NCBI RefSeq assembly: GCF_902506575.1 | Contig: NZ_LR732544.1 | Coordinates: forward strand, 1,589,405 to 1,653,404 | Length of the DNA: 64,000 nucleotides | From: Streptomyces mexicanus | GTDB lineage: Bacteria; Actinomycetota; Actinomycetes; Streptomycetales; Streptomycetaceae | Direction: 5' to 3' | In this document: piece after piece, positions 1 through 8,427 of the stretch | How the letters are laid out: every line of letters starts with the position of its first letter | Numbering within the stretch: position 1 is the first letter of the stretch | Program-made: the position numbers and the translations under genes | Notes under the pieces: model-generated | What the model was told of the DNA's origin: nothing | Databases searched by the model: none | Seen by the model: only the letters and a program-made list of their open reading frames with translations

Positions 1-168
1 CGGGGGCGGGGCCGGGGGCGGGGGGGGGGGTGGGGGGGGGGGGCCCGGCGCCCGGGGGGGTCCGGGTTCGCGCGGGCCAGGGGCCGCCGGGGCGTCCGGC
101 CGGACCGCGGGTCGCGGGCCGGGTGGGCGCCCGGCCGGATTGTCGGACCCGTGGTCCACCATGGGCGC
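1..168. other. Extremely G-rich non-coding left edge
   Basis: The first 60 bases consist almost wholly of long G runs, including uninterrupted stretches of about ten, followed by about 100 bases of ordinary GC-rich intergenic DNA before the RidA start. No partial gene enters from the left. The plus strand could form G-quadruplexes, and runs like this are also where assemblies break or miscount. Confidence 0.5.
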
Positions 169-582
169 ATGACCGAATCGATCAGGACCGGACCGACCAG
201 GATCCCCGCCCCGGAGGGGGTGGCCCCCGCCACGCAGTACTCCCATGTCGTCATGGCCAGCGGCCGCCTCGTCGCGGTCTCCGGCCAGCTCCCCCTGGAC
301 GAGAACGGCGAACTCGTCGGCGCGGGAGATCCGGCCGCGCAGGCCCGCCAGGTGTTCGAGAACCTCCGGCGCTGCCTGGCCGCCGCCGGGGCGGACTTCA
401 CCGACGTCGTCAAACTCACCTATTTCGTCACGGACATGGCGCACATGCCGGCGATCCGCACGGCCCGCGCCGCGCACCTGCCCGACGACCGTCTCCCGGC
501 GTCCTCTGCGGTCCAGGTCGCCGCGCTGGTGCGGCCGGAGTTCCTGATGGAGATCGAGGCACTGGCCGTGGTGCCCGCCTGA
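169..582 (+). CDS. RidA family protein (enamine/imine deaminase-like)
   Basis: The 137-residue product has the length and layout of the YjgF/YER057c/UK114 (RidA) family, small trimeric proteins that hydrolyse reactive 2-aminoacrylate-type enamines. The segment around AVSGQLPLDENGE and the C-terminal block with a conserved Arg (ALVRPEFLMEIEA) match the RidA signature. The frame is open from a GTG at 151, but the ATG at 169 is preferred because the family core starts soon after it. The gene stands alone, and its 3' side runs into the tandem repeats that follow the convergent HEAT-repeat gene. The exact substrate cannot be told from sequence. Confidence 0.85.
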   Translation: MTESIRTGPTRIPAPEGVAPATQYSHVVMASGRLVAVSGQLPLDENGELVGAGDPAAQARQVFENLRRCLAAAGADFTDVVKLTYFVTDMAHMPAIRTARAAHLPDDRLPASSAVQVAALVRPEFLMEIEALAVVPA

Positions 583-695
583 GACACCGGCCGGCCCCGT
601 CCCCGCTGCCGCGGGATGCCGACCGGTCCCGCCACCGCCGCCACGGGACACGCCCCGCCCCGCCACCACTGGCACGATGTGGACCGGCCCCGTCA

Positions 696-795
696 ACCGC
701 CGCCACGGGACGCGAAACCTCACCGCCGCCGCGGGACGCGGAGCCTCACCGCTGCCGCGGGACGCGAAACCTCACCGCTGCCGCGGGATGCGGGC
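696..795. repeat. 26-bp tandem repeat spanning the stop codon of the HEAT-repeat gene
   Basis: Three complete units of 26 bp start at 696, 722 and 748, and a fourth starts at 774 and runs into the coding end of the HEAT-repeat gene. The core is ACCGCYGCCRCGGGACGC followed by GAAACCTC or GGAGCCTC. Read on the minus strand, each unit repeats the last codons of the gene (Pro-Arg-Gln-Arg) and its TGA. Looser relatives of the unit occur further left (about 600-655). It looks like successive tandem duplication of the 3' end of the gene. Confidence 0.8.
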
Positions 796-1347
796 CAGGG
801 CCCGTACCGCCGCCTCGGCGAGGGCGGGGTGGGCCAGGGCCTCGTTCAGGACGGGGCGGGCCCGGGCGTCGCCCAGGGCGCCCAGGCCCTCCACGCAGGC
901 CAGGGCCACGCGGCGGTAGGGGTCGTGGGGGCGCAGGCGGCGCTGCAGGGTGGTGATCAGGGCGGGCACGGACTCCGGGGCGCGCAGCTCCACCAGCAGG
1001 CGCACCGGGTGCAGCGCGTAGGCGACGCGCAGTTCGTTGGTGGCCAGGGCGGCGGCCGCGCGGGCGGTGCGGGGGTCGCCCAGGCGGGCCAGGGCGTAGG
1101 CGGCGGAGACGCAGCGCTGCGCATCGCGGTGGTTCAGCAGCAGCACCAGCGACTCGAAGGCCCGCCGGTCGCCCGCCAGCCCCAGCCGCACGGCGGCCAA
1201 CTCCCTGGCCCACAGCGGCTGCCCGGGAGCCGTGAGCACCTCGGCCAGCTCGTCCGGGCTGTCGGTGGCCAGCAGATGCTCGCAGGCGGCCGACCCACCC
1301 GACTCCTGCCGTACGCGCTCCGTGAGTGATCGCAACTCTTCGTCCAC
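772..1347 (-). CDS. HEAT-repeat domain protein
   Basis: The 191-residue soluble protein is made of helical HEAT-like units: the pattern of alanine- and leucine-rich helices with internal Asp/Arg turns (for example ALARLGDPRTARAAAAL and VEGLGALGDARARPVLNEAL) recurs about every 32-35 residues. HEAT repeats form protein-binding solenoids, so no catalytic role is expected. The start is a GTG at 1347 with no strong ribosome binding site. The C-terminus (RIPRQR) and stop codon lie in the first unit of a 26-bp tandem repeat. It is divergent from the acyl-CoA dehydrogenase locus, with 385 bp between the start codons. Confidence 0.7.
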   Translation of the reverse strand: MDEELRSLTERVRQESGGSAACEHLLATDSPDELAEVLTAPGQPLWARELAAVRLGLAGDRRAFESLVLLLNHRDAQRCVSAAYALARLGDPRTARAAAALATNELRVAYALHPVRLLVELRAPESVPALITTLQRRLRPHDPYRRVALACVEGLGALGDARARPVLNEALAHPALAEAAVRALARIPRQR

Positions 1348-1666
1348 GAAACCAGCCTAGGGTGAGACCGGCGTCACCGGGAGCGATTCTTCCGCGAGGG
1401 GTGGCGCGCTCGTTACCCGCCGGTTAAGCTCAGACGAGCGAGCCCACCCGCTCGCATCCCCTCGCGGTGGCCTGGTGACGCAGCCGCCGCGAGCGCCGTC
1501 GGTTCGGTGCCCCGGGGCGTCCCGGGACCGCACGGACCGCAGTACGACCCGGCTTCGGGACAGAGCCGGTCGGTCTTTCGCCGCTGCCCGGGCGTGTGCG
1601 CGCCCGCGGGCTCCGGCACCGGGCGTGTGCGCCTGCAGCCCGGTCACACCCGCATCTCTCTCCGCG

Positions 1667-1690
1667 CCGGTACGCCCCCGGGCGTACCGG
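1667..1690. promoter_or_regulatory. Perfect 24-bp palindrome upstream of the 3-hydroxyacyl-CoA dehydrogenase
   Basis: Arms CCGGTACGCCC (1667-1677) and GGGCGTACCGG (1680-1690) are separated by two bases and end 42 bp before the ATG at 1733. This is the clearest element in the 385-bp gap 1348-1732. Position and symmetry suit an operator, with the TetR regulator encoded just downstream an obvious candidate. A short transcript hairpin in the leader is the alternative. No other feature is evident in the gap. Confidence 0.5.
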
Positions 1691-1732
1691 ACCGCGCTCC
1701 CAGTCGTCACCCCTCATTCCTGGAGTCCCGCG

Positions 1733-3538
1733 ATGGCCACTCCCCTCTCCGACACCCCTCTGTCCCCGCTGAAGACGGTCGCCGTCGTCGGCCTGGGCAC
1801 CATGGGCACCGGCATCACCGAAGTCCTCGCCAAGGCCGGCCGCGAGGTCGTCGGCATCGACGTCAGCGAGGTGGCGGCCGCCCGGTCCGTCGCCGCGCTG
1901 GAGTCCTCCACCGCCCGCGCCGTCGAGCGCGGCCGGCTCACCGAGCGGGAGCGCGCGGACGTCCTCGCCCGGGTGCGCACCTCCACCGACCTGGCCGCCG
2001 CGGCCGACGCCGATCTGGTCATCGAGGTGGCACCGGAGTCGTACGAGGTCAAGCAGCAGATCTTCCGGGAGCTGGACGGCATCGTGCGCCCGGAGACGAT
2101 CCGGGCGACCGGCACGAACGCGCTGTCCGTGACCCGCCTGGCCGCCGATTCCGCCCGCCCCGAGCGGGTGCTCGGCCTGCACTTCTTCAACCCGGCGCCG
2201 GCGATGAAGCTGGTCGAGGTCGTCTCCTCGGTGCTGACCGCCCCGCAGGCCGTGGCCGCGGTCACCGACCTGGCGCTGGAGCTGGGCAAGGAGCCGGTCG
2301 CGGTCGGCGACCGGCCGGGTTTCGTCGCCGACGGGCTGCTGTTCGGCTACCTCAACCAGGCCGCCGCGATGTACGAGGCGAAGTACGCCTCCCGGGAGGA
2401 CATCGACGCCGCGATGCGGCTCGGCTGCGGGTTGCCGATGGGCCCGCTGGCGCTGCTCGACCTGATCGGCATCGACACCGCGCGCACCGTCCTGGAGGCC
2501 ATGTACGCCGCCTCCCGGGACCGCCTGCACGCTCCCGCGCCGATCCTCAAGCAGCTCAGCGAGGCGGGCCTGACCGGCCGCAAGGCGGGCCGCGGCTTCT
2601 ACACCTACGCGGCGCCCGGCAGCGGCACCGTGGTGCGGGACGCGCTGACCCCGCCGGACGACGACACCCTCGCCCCCGGCCGCCCGGTCCGCTCCGTCGG
2701 CGTGGCCGGCTCGGGCACCATGGCCTCCGGGATCGCGGAGGTGTTCGCCAAGGCCGGGTTCGAGGTGGTGCTCGCCGCGCGCAGCCCTCAGAAGGCGGAG
2801 GCCGCCAAGGCCCGTATCGGGAAGTCGCTGTCGCGCTCCGTCGACAAGGGGCGGCTGAGCGGGCAGGCCGCCGCGCAGGCCCTGGACCGGATCACGGCGA
2901 CCGGCAGCTACGACGACTTCGCGGACGTGGACCTCGCCGTGGAGGCCGTCGCCGAGGACCTGGCGGTCAAGCAGCAGCTGTTCGGCATGCTGGACAAGGT
3001 GTGCAAGCCGGGCGCGGTGCTGGCCACCACCACCTCCTCGCTGCCCGTGGTCGCCTGCGCCCGCGCCACCTCGCGCCCGCAGGACGTGATCGGCATGCAC
3101 TTCTTCAACCCGGCGCCCGCGATGAAGCTGGTCGAGGTGGTGCGCACGGTGCTGACCACCGACGACGTCCACGCCACGGTCCGCGAGGTGTGCGGCAGGA
3201 TCGGCAAGCACCCCGTGGACTGCGGCGACCGGGCCGGGTTCATCGTCAACGCCCTGCTGTTCCCGTACCTGAACAACGCGGTGAAGATGGTCCAGGAGCA
3301 CTACGCCTCCCTGGACGACATCGACGCGGCGATGAAGCTCGGCGGCGGGTACCCGATGGGCCCCTTCGAGCTGCTGGACGTGGTCGGGCTGGACGTGTCG
3401 CTGGCCATCGAGAAGGTCCTGCACCGGGAGTTCCGCGACCCGGGGCTGGCGCCGGCGCCGCTGCTGGAGCATCTGGTGGCCGCGGGCTGCCTCGGCCGCA
3501 AGACGGGCCGCGGCTTCCGCGAATATGCCCGGCGCTGA
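1733..3538 (+). CDS. Tandemly duplicated 3-hydroxyacyl-CoA dehydrogenase (3-hydroxybutyryl-CoA dehydrogenase type)
   Basis: The protein has 601 residues, twice the usual ~285 for a single 3-hydroxyacyl-CoA dehydrogenase, because two full copies are fused. Each half has an NAD-binding glycine motif (GLGTMG at residues 20-25, and GSGTMA in the second half) and the catalytic His-Glu segment (LHFFNPAPAMKLVEV, MHFFNPAPAMKLVEV), so both active sites look intact. It would interconvert 3-hydroxybutyryl-CoA and acetoacetyl-CoA, feeding or draining the crotonyl-CoA used by the ccr product nearby. The ATG at 1733 is chosen over upstream in-frame starts because GGAG lies 7 bp before it and the Rossmann motif follows at once. 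A perfect palindrome sits 42 bp upstream. Confidence 0.9.
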   Translation: MATPLSDTPLSPLKTVAVVGLGTMGTGITEVLAKAGREVVGIDVSEVAAARSVAALESSTARAVERGRLTERERADVLARVRTSTDLAAAADADLVIEVAPESYEVKQQIFRELDGIVRPETIRATGTNALSVTRLAADSARPERVLGLHFFNPAPAMKLVEVVSSVLTAPQAVAAVTDLALELGKEPVAVGDRPGFVADGLLFGYLNQAAAMYEAKYASREDIDAAMRLGCGLPMGPLALLDLIGIDTARTVLEAMYAASRDRLHAPAPILKQLSEAGLTGRKAGRGFYTYAAPGSGTVVRDALTPPDDDTLAPGRPVRSVGVAGSGTMASGIAEVFAKAGFEVVLAARSPQKAEAAKARIGKSLSRSVDKGRLSGQAAAQALDRITATGSYDDFADVDLAVEAVAEDLAVKQQLFGMLDKVCKPGAVLATTTSSLPVVACARATSRPQDVIGMHFFNPAPAMKLVEVVRTVLTTDDVHATVREVCGRIGKHPVDCGDRAGFIVNALLFPYLNNAVKMVQEHYASLDDIDAAMKLGGGYPMGPFELLDVVGLDVSLAIEKVLHREFRDPGLAPAPLLEHLVAAGCLGRKTGRGFREYARR

Positions 3539-3710
3539 CCGGCGCGACGAGCCGCCCCGGCCCGGGCTCGGGCCGGGGCGGGAACCCGGGCACGCACCGG
3601 GGCGGGAGTGGGGCGGCCTGCTCGATCCGGCGGACGCCGCTCCGCCCTCCGGGGCGGGTACGGGCCGGGGACCTGCGCATCGCACCGCCCGTATGCAGTA
3701 CGTTCGGGTC

Positions 3711-4574
3711 ATGCCCCAGCCCGCGATGTCCTCACGCACCTCCGCCACACCCGACGCGCCGGAGAGCGCCGCCGGCTCCCGCGCGGCCGCCCAGCGGCTG
3801 AAAATGCGCCGGGAGTTGGCCGCCGCCGCGATGGAGCTGTTCGCGACGAAGGGCTACGAGGCGACCACGGTCGACGAGATCGCCGCGGCGGCCGGGGTCG
3901 CCCGCCGCACCTTCTTCCGCCACTTCCGCTCCAAGGAAGAGGCGATCTTCCCCGACCACGACGACACCCTGGTGCGCGCGGAGGCGGTGCTGAACGCGGC
4001 ACCCGCGCACGAGCACCCGCTGGACACGGTGTGCCGGGGCATCAAGGAAGTGATGAAGATGTACGCGGCGCGGCCGGACATCTCGGTCGCCCGGTACAAA
4101 CTGACCCGCGAGGTGCCCACCCTGCGCGAGGCGGAGATCGCCTCGGTGGCCCGCTACGAGCGGCTGTTCACGCGCTACCTGCTGGGCCACTTCGACGAGC
4201 ACGCCCACGCCGACGACGCCAACGACGACCCGCTGCTGGCGGAGGTCGCCGCCTCGGCCGTGGTCACCGCGCACAACCACGTGCTGCGGCGCTGGCTGCG
4301 GGCCGGCGGCCAGGGCGACCTGGAGGCGCAGCTGGACCACGCCTTCGCCATCGTGCGCAAGACGTTCGGCACCGGGATCGGCGCCGGCCGCGGCACGGGC
4401 GGCGCCGGCGGGGCGGCGTCCCGGCCGTCCGGCGCGTCCGCCACGCCCGCCGCCCCGGCCGCCCCGGCCGCGACCGCGTCCCGGCAGGGCGAGGGGCTGA
4501 TCACCGTGGCCCGCACCGACGCGCCGCTGGAGGAGGTCATGCGGACCATCGAGGAGGCGCTGAAGGACCGCTGA
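3711..4574 (+). CDS. TetR family transcriptional regulator
   Basis: The 287-residue protein has an N-terminal TetR helix-turn-helix (AAMELFATKGYEATTVDEIAAAAGVARRTFFRHFRSKEE region, about residues 40-80), an all-helical ligand domain, and a low-complexity Ala/Pro/Gly linker near residues 225-255 before a short tail. It lies between the fused dehydrogenase and the ethylmalonyl-CoA operon, in the same direction as both, so it is a good candidate regulator of these genes. The palindromes at 1667-1690 and 4738-4773 could be its sites. An ATG at 3726 is an alternative start; the one at 3711 keeps the family spacing. It ends before a strong terminator hairpin. Confidence 0.85.
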   Translation: MPQPAMSSRTSATPDAPESAAGSRAAAQRLKMRRELAAAAMELFATKGYEATTVDEIAAAAGVARRTFFRHFRSKEEAIFPDHDDTLVRAEAVLNAAPAHEHPLDTVCRGIKEVMKMYAARPDISVARYKLTREVPTLREAEIASVARYERLFTRYLLGHFDEHAHADDANDDPLLAEVAASAVVTAHNHVLRRWLRAGGQGDLEAQLDHAFAIVRKTFGTGIGAGRGTGGAGGAASRPSGASATPAAPAAPAATASRQGEGLITVARTDAPLEEVMRTIEEALKDR

Positions 4575-4614
4575 GCGCCCTCGTCGGCTTTTCGGCCGAC
4601 CGCGCCGCACAGGG

Positions 4615-4642
4615 AACGGCCACCCCACCGGGTGGCCGTTTT
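4615..4642 (+). terminator. Rho-independent-type terminator after the TetR gene
   Basis: A perfect 11-bp stem, AACGGCCACCC (4615-4625) and GGGTGGCCGTT (4630-4640), with a 4-base loop is followed by a short T run. It separates the TetR gene from the ccr promoter region. Confidence 0.75.
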
Positions 4643-4737
4643 GGCATGTCAGGGCCACTTTCGGCCCGGATGGTACACCGCATTCGATCGATCATCGCTC
4701 ATCTGTCGGGTAAAGATTTCGTCTGAGCGCCTTTTCT

Positions 4738-4773
4738 GGCACTCAGTGCCTTGTCAGCTGACACGCGGTGTCA
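4738..4773. promoter_or_regulatory. Three overlapping palindromes in the ccr promoter region
   Basis: Three consecutive symmetric elements fill 36 bp: GGCACTCAGTGCC (4738-4750), TGTCAGCTGACA (4752-4763) and TGACACGCGGTGTCA (4759-4773, arms TGACAC/GTGTCA). The last two overlap. They follow a relatively AT-rich tract (4660-4735) that could hold the promoter. The arrangement suits a regulator binding as dimers, possibly the TetR protein just upstream. The first element resembles half of a CIRCE site but lacks the 9-bp spacer. Confidence 0.5.
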
Positions 4774-5025
4774 TACGTTGAAGGGGTCCGGGCGACCGGC
4801 GAGCGGCGACCACACCGCGCGCCGGCTGTCCCGGCGGACCCTTGGGCCCGCACGCCCGGACGCCTGCGTCACAGGCACCCTCTCGCGCCACAAAGCGCTG
4901 CCGCGCACCACCCGCCGCACCGCCGGCACCCGGCCGAACCGACGGCACCCCACCGAAAACCCTCAGCAGCACCGACGTATCCCCCGCGCCCCTCCCTCAG
5001 GGCGCTCATCGCCGGAGGCAACACC
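4774..5025 (+). other. Probable long ccr leader, no gene
   Basis: About 250 bp separate the palindromic cluster from the ccr start. No gene is supported here, although frames stay open because of GC skew. No conserved cobalamin-riboswitch box was recognised despite the B12-dependent mutase encoded downstream. The final bases carry the GGAGG of ccr. Confidence 0.4.
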
Positions 5026-6369
5026 GTGACCGTGAAGGACATCCTGGACGCGATCCAGTCGCAGGACGCCACGTCCGCCGACTTCGCCGCTCTGCCGCTG
5101 CCCGAGTCGTACCGCGCGATCACCGTGCACAAGGACGAGACGGAGATGTTCGCGGGCATGGCGACCCGCGACAAGGACCCGCGCAAGTCGATCCACCTCG
5201 ACGAGGTTCCCGTGCCCGAGCTGGGCCCGGGCGAGGCCCTGGTGGCCGTCATGGCCTCCTCGGTGAACTACAACTCGGTGTGGACCTCGATCTTCGAGCC
5301 GGTGTCGACCTTCGCCTTCCTCGAGCGCTACGGCAAGCTCTCGCCGCTCACCAAGCGGCACGACCTGCCGTACCACATCATCGGCTCCGACCTGGCCGGC
5401 GTCGTCCTGCGCACCGGCCCGGGCGTCAACGCCTGGAAGCCCGGCGACGAGGTCGTCGCCCACTGCCTCAGCGTCGAACTCGAGTCCCCCGACGGCCACG
5501 ACGACACGATGCTCGACCCCGAGCAGCGCATCTGGGGCTTCGAGACCAACTTCGGCGGCCTCGCGGAGATCGCGCTCGTGAAGTCCAACCAGCTCATGCC
5601 CAAGCCGGCCCACCTGACCTGGGAGGAGGCCGCCGCCCCCGGCCTGGTGAACTCCACCGCCTACCGGCAGCTCGTCTCCCGCAACGGCGCCGCCATGAAG
5701 CAGGGCGACAACGTCCTGATCTGGGGCGCGAGCGGCGGCCTGGGCTCGTACGCCACGCAGTTCGCGCTCGCGGGCGGCGCCAACCCGATCTGTGTCGTGT
5801 CCTCGCCCCAGAAGGCGGAGATCTGCCGCTCGATGGGCGCCGAGGCGATCATCGACCGCAACGCCGAGGGCTACAAGTTCTGGAAGGACGAGCACACCCA
5901 GGACCCCAAGGAGTGGAAGCGCTTCGGCAAGCGCATCCGCGAGCTCACCGGCGGCGAGGACATCGACATCGTCTTCGAGCACCCCGGCCGCGAGACCTTC
6001 GGCGCCTCCGTCTACGTCACCCGCAAGGGCGGCACCATCACCACCTGCGCCTCCACCTCGGGCTACATGCACGAGTACGACAACCGCTATCTGTGGATGT
6101 CGCTGAAGCGGATCATCGGCTCCCACTTCGCCAACTACCGCGAGGCGTACGAGGCCAACCGCCTGATCGCCAAGGGCAAGATCCATCCGACCCTGTCCAA
6201 GGTCTACGCCCTCGAGGACACCGGCCAGGCGGCGTACGACGTCCACCGCAACCTGCACCAGGGCAAGGTCGGCGTGCTGTGCCTCGCCCCCGAGGAGGGC
6301 CTGGGCGTGCGCGACCACGAGATGCGCGCCCGGCACATCGACGCCATCAACCGCTTCCGCAACGTCTGA
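5026..6369 (+). CDS. ccr: Crotonyl-CoA carboxylase/reductase
   Basis: This medium-chain dehydrogenase/reductase family enzyme carries out the NADPH-dependent reductive carboxylation of crotonyl-CoA to ethylmalonyl-CoA, the key step of the ethylmalonyl-CoA pathway and a supplier of polyketide extender units. The 447-residue length is the family length. The NADPH-binding loop is visible as GASGGLGSYATQ. Residues known to position CO2 in characterised Ccr enzymes are present: Asn81 (SSVNYN), Phe172-Glu173 (GFETN) and His367 (GSHFAN), so it should carboxylate rather than only reduce. The GTG at 5026 follows GGAGG by 7 bp; longer in-frame starts would add a non-homologous proline-rich leader. It is the first gene of the operon, 9 bp before the mutase gene. 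Confidence 0.96.
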   Translation: MTVKDILDAIQSQDATSADFAALPLPESYRAITVHKDETEMFAGMATRDKDPRKSIHLDEVPVPELGPGEALVAVMASSVNYNSVWTSIFEPVSTFAFLERYGKLSPLTKRHDLPYHIIGSDLAGVVLRTGPGVNAWKPGDEVVAHCLSVELESPDGHDDTMLDPEQRIWGFETNFGGLAEIALVKSNQLMPKPAHLTWEEAAAPGLVNSTAYRQLVSRNGAAMKQGDNVLIWGASGGLGSYATQFALAGGANPICVVSSPQKAEICRSMGAEAIIDRNAEGYKFWKDEHTQDPKEWKRFGKRIRELTGGEDIDIVFEHPGRETFGASVYVTRKGGTITTCASTSGYMHEYDNRYLWMSLKRIIGSHFANYREAYEANRLIAKGKIHPTLSKVYALEDTGQAAYDVHRNLHQGKVGVLCLAPEEGLGVRDHEMRARHIDAINRFRNV

Positions 6370-6378
6370 GAGGCGCAG

Positions 6379-8427
6379 ATGACCGAGCGTCAGCCTTCGG
6401 GCAGCCGGAGGGAAAAGGACCGTCCGTGGCTCATGCGGACGTACGCCGGCCACTCCACGGCCGAGGCGTCCAACGAGCTGTACCGCCGCAACCTCGCCAA
6501 GGGCCAGACCGGTCTGTCGGTGGCGTTCGACCTGCCCACCCAGACCGGCTACGACCCCGACCACGTCCTCGCCCGCGGCGAGGTCGGCCGGGTCGGGGTG
6601 CCGGTGGCGCACCTGGGGGACATGCGCAGGCTGTTCCAGGACATCCCGCTGGAGCAGATGAACACCTCGATGACCATCAACGCCACGGCGATGTGGCTGC
6701 TGGCGCTCTACCAGGTCGTCGCCGAGGAGCAGGGCGCCGACATCAGCAAGCTCCAGGGGACCACGCAGAACGACATCGTCAAGGAGTACCTGTCCCGGGG
6801 CACGCACGTGTTCCCGCCCGGACCGTCGCTGCGCCTGACCACGGACATGATCGCGTACACGGTCGCGCACATGCCGAAGTGGAACCCGATCAACATCTGC
6901 AGCTACCACCTGCAGGAGGCCGGGGCCACGCCGGTGCAGGAGATCGCGTACGCGATGTCCACCGCGATCGCCGTGCTCGACGCGGTGCGCGACTCCGGCC
7001 AGGTGCCCCAGGAGCGCATGGGCGACGTGGTGGGCCGCATCTCCTTCTTCGTCAACGCCGGCGTCCGCTTCGTCGAGGAGATGTGCAAGATGCGCGCCTT
7101 CGGCCGCATCTGGGACCGCATCACCCGCGAGCGGTACGGCATCGAGAACCCCAAGCACCGCCGCTTCCGCTACGGCGTCCAGGTCAACTCCCTCGGCCTG
7201 ACCGAGGCCCAGCCGGAGAACAACGTCCAGCGGATCGTCCTGGAGATGCTGGCCGTCACCCTCTCCAAGGACGCCCGCGCCCGCGCCGTGCAGCTGCCCG
7301 CCTGGAACGAGGCGCTCGGCCTGCCCCGGCCCTGGGACCAGCAGTGGTCGCTGCGCATCCAGCAGGTGCTCGCCTACGAGTCCGACCTGCTGGAGTACGA
7401 CGACATCTTCGAGGGCTCGAAGGTGATCGAGGCGAAGGTGGACGAACTGGTCGAGGCGGCGCTCGCCGAGATCGACCACATCCAGCAGATGGGCGGCGCG
7501 CTGGCCGCCGTGGAGTCCGGCTACCTGAAGTCCCAGCTGGTCGCCTCCCACGCCGAGCGCCGCGCGCGTATCGAGTCCGGTCAAGAGAAGATCGTGGGCG
7601 TCAACATCTTCGAGTCGACCGAGCCCAATCCGCTCACCGCCGACCTGGACACCGCGATCCAGACGGTGGACCCCGAGGTCGAGGCCCGGGTCGTGAAGTC
7701 CCTGCGGCACTGGCGCGACACCCGCTACCAGCCGCCGTTCAACCATCCCCGCCCGTGCAAGGCGCTGGAGCGGCTGAAGGAGGCGGCCAAGGGCACCGAG
7801 AACCTCATGGAGGCCACCTTGGAGTGTGCCCGCGCCGGCGTGACGACCGGCGAGTGGGCCGGGGCGCTGCGCGAGGTGTTCGGCGAGTTCCGCGCCCCGA
7901 CGGGCGTGTCGTCGGCGCCCGTGGCCGTCGCCGCGCAGGACGGCTCGCTCCTGGCCGACGTGCGCCGCAAGGTAGAGCTGACGGCGCGTGAGCTGGGCGT
8001 GGGCAAGCTGCGCTTCCTGGTCGGCAAGCCCGGCCTGGACGGGCACTCCAACGGCGCCGAGCAGATCGCCGTGCGGGCCCGCGACGCCGGCTTCGAGGTG
8101 GTCTACCAGGGCATCCGGCTGACACCGGAGCAGATCGTGGACGCCGCGCTCGCCGAGGACGTGCACGCGGTCGGCCTGTCGGTCCTCTCCGGCTCGCACG
8201 CCCAGCTGGTTCCGGACGTGCTGGAACGCCTCCGTGTGGCCGGTGCCACAGATATACCGGTGATCGCAGGTGGCATCATCCCCAGCGGTGACGCCGCACA
8301 GCTGCGTGCCGCCGGAGTGGCCGCCGTCTTCACCCCGAAGGACTTCGACATCACCGGCATCATCGGCCGCATCGTCGACGAGATCCGGACCGCGAACAAG
8401 CTCGACCCCCTGGAGGTCCCCGCATGA
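6379..8427 (+). CDS. meaA: Ethylmalonyl-CoA mutase (MeaA/Ecm), B12-dependent
   Basis: The 682-residue protein is a single-chain coenzyme-B12 mutase: an N-terminal methylmalonyl-CoA-mutase-type barrel (RTYAGHSTAEASNELY, FDLPTQTGYDPDH) and a C-terminal cobalamin-binding domain with the Asp-x-His-x-x-Gly motif (DGHSNG, Asp554, His556, Gly559) carrying the lower-ligand histidine. The barrel sequence has the MeaA-type pattern rather than that of methylmalonyl-CoA mutase, and the position right after ccr supports conversion of ethylmalonyl-CoA to methylsuccinyl-CoA. Historically the gene was called meaA and was mistaken for a methylmalonyl-CoA mutase. It overlaps the next gene by ATGA, which indicates translational coupling. 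Confidence 0.94.
   Translation: MTERQPSGSRREKDRPWLMRTYAGHSTAEASNELYRRNLAKGQTGLSVAFDLPTQTGYDPDHVLARGEVGRVGVPVAHLGDMRRLFQDIPLEQMNTSMTINATAMWLLALYQVVAEEQGADISKLQGTTQNDIVKEYLSRGTHVFPPGPSLRLTTDMIAYTVAHMPKWNPINICSYHLQEAGATPVQEIAYAMSTAIAVLDAVRDSGQVPQERMGDVVGRISFFVNAGVRFVEEMCKMRAFGRIWDRITRERYGIENPKHRRFRYGVQVNSLGLTEAQPENNVQRIVLEMLAVTLSKDARARAVQLPAWNEALGLPRPWDQQWSLRIQQVLAYESDLLEYDDIFEGSKVIEAKVDELVEAALAEIDHIQQMGGALAAVESGYLKSQLVASHAERRARIESGQEKIVGVNIFESTEPNPLTADLDTAIQTVDPEVEARVVKSLRHWRDTRYQPPFNHPRPCKALERLKEAAKGTENLMEATLECARAGVTTGEWAGALREVFGEFRAPTGVSSAPVAVAAQDGSLLADVRRKVELTARELGVGKLRFLVGKPGLDGHSNGAEQIAVRARDAGFEVVYQGIRLTPEQIVDAALAEDVHAVGLSVLSGSHAQLVPDVLERLRVAGATDIPVIAGGIIPSGDAAQLRAAGVAAVFTPKDFDITGIIGRIVDEIRTANKLDPLEVPA

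Noticed and set aside
4738-4750. CIRCE (HrcA) element at the ccr promoter
   Set aside because: GGCACTCAGTGCC has the GCACTC half site but lacks the 9-bp spacer between arms, and ccr is not a chaperone gene.
4774-5025. Cobalamin riboswitch in the ccr-meaA leader
   Set aside because: The mutase needs B12, but I see no recognisable B12 box or the conserved core, and the leader is simple GC-rich sequence.
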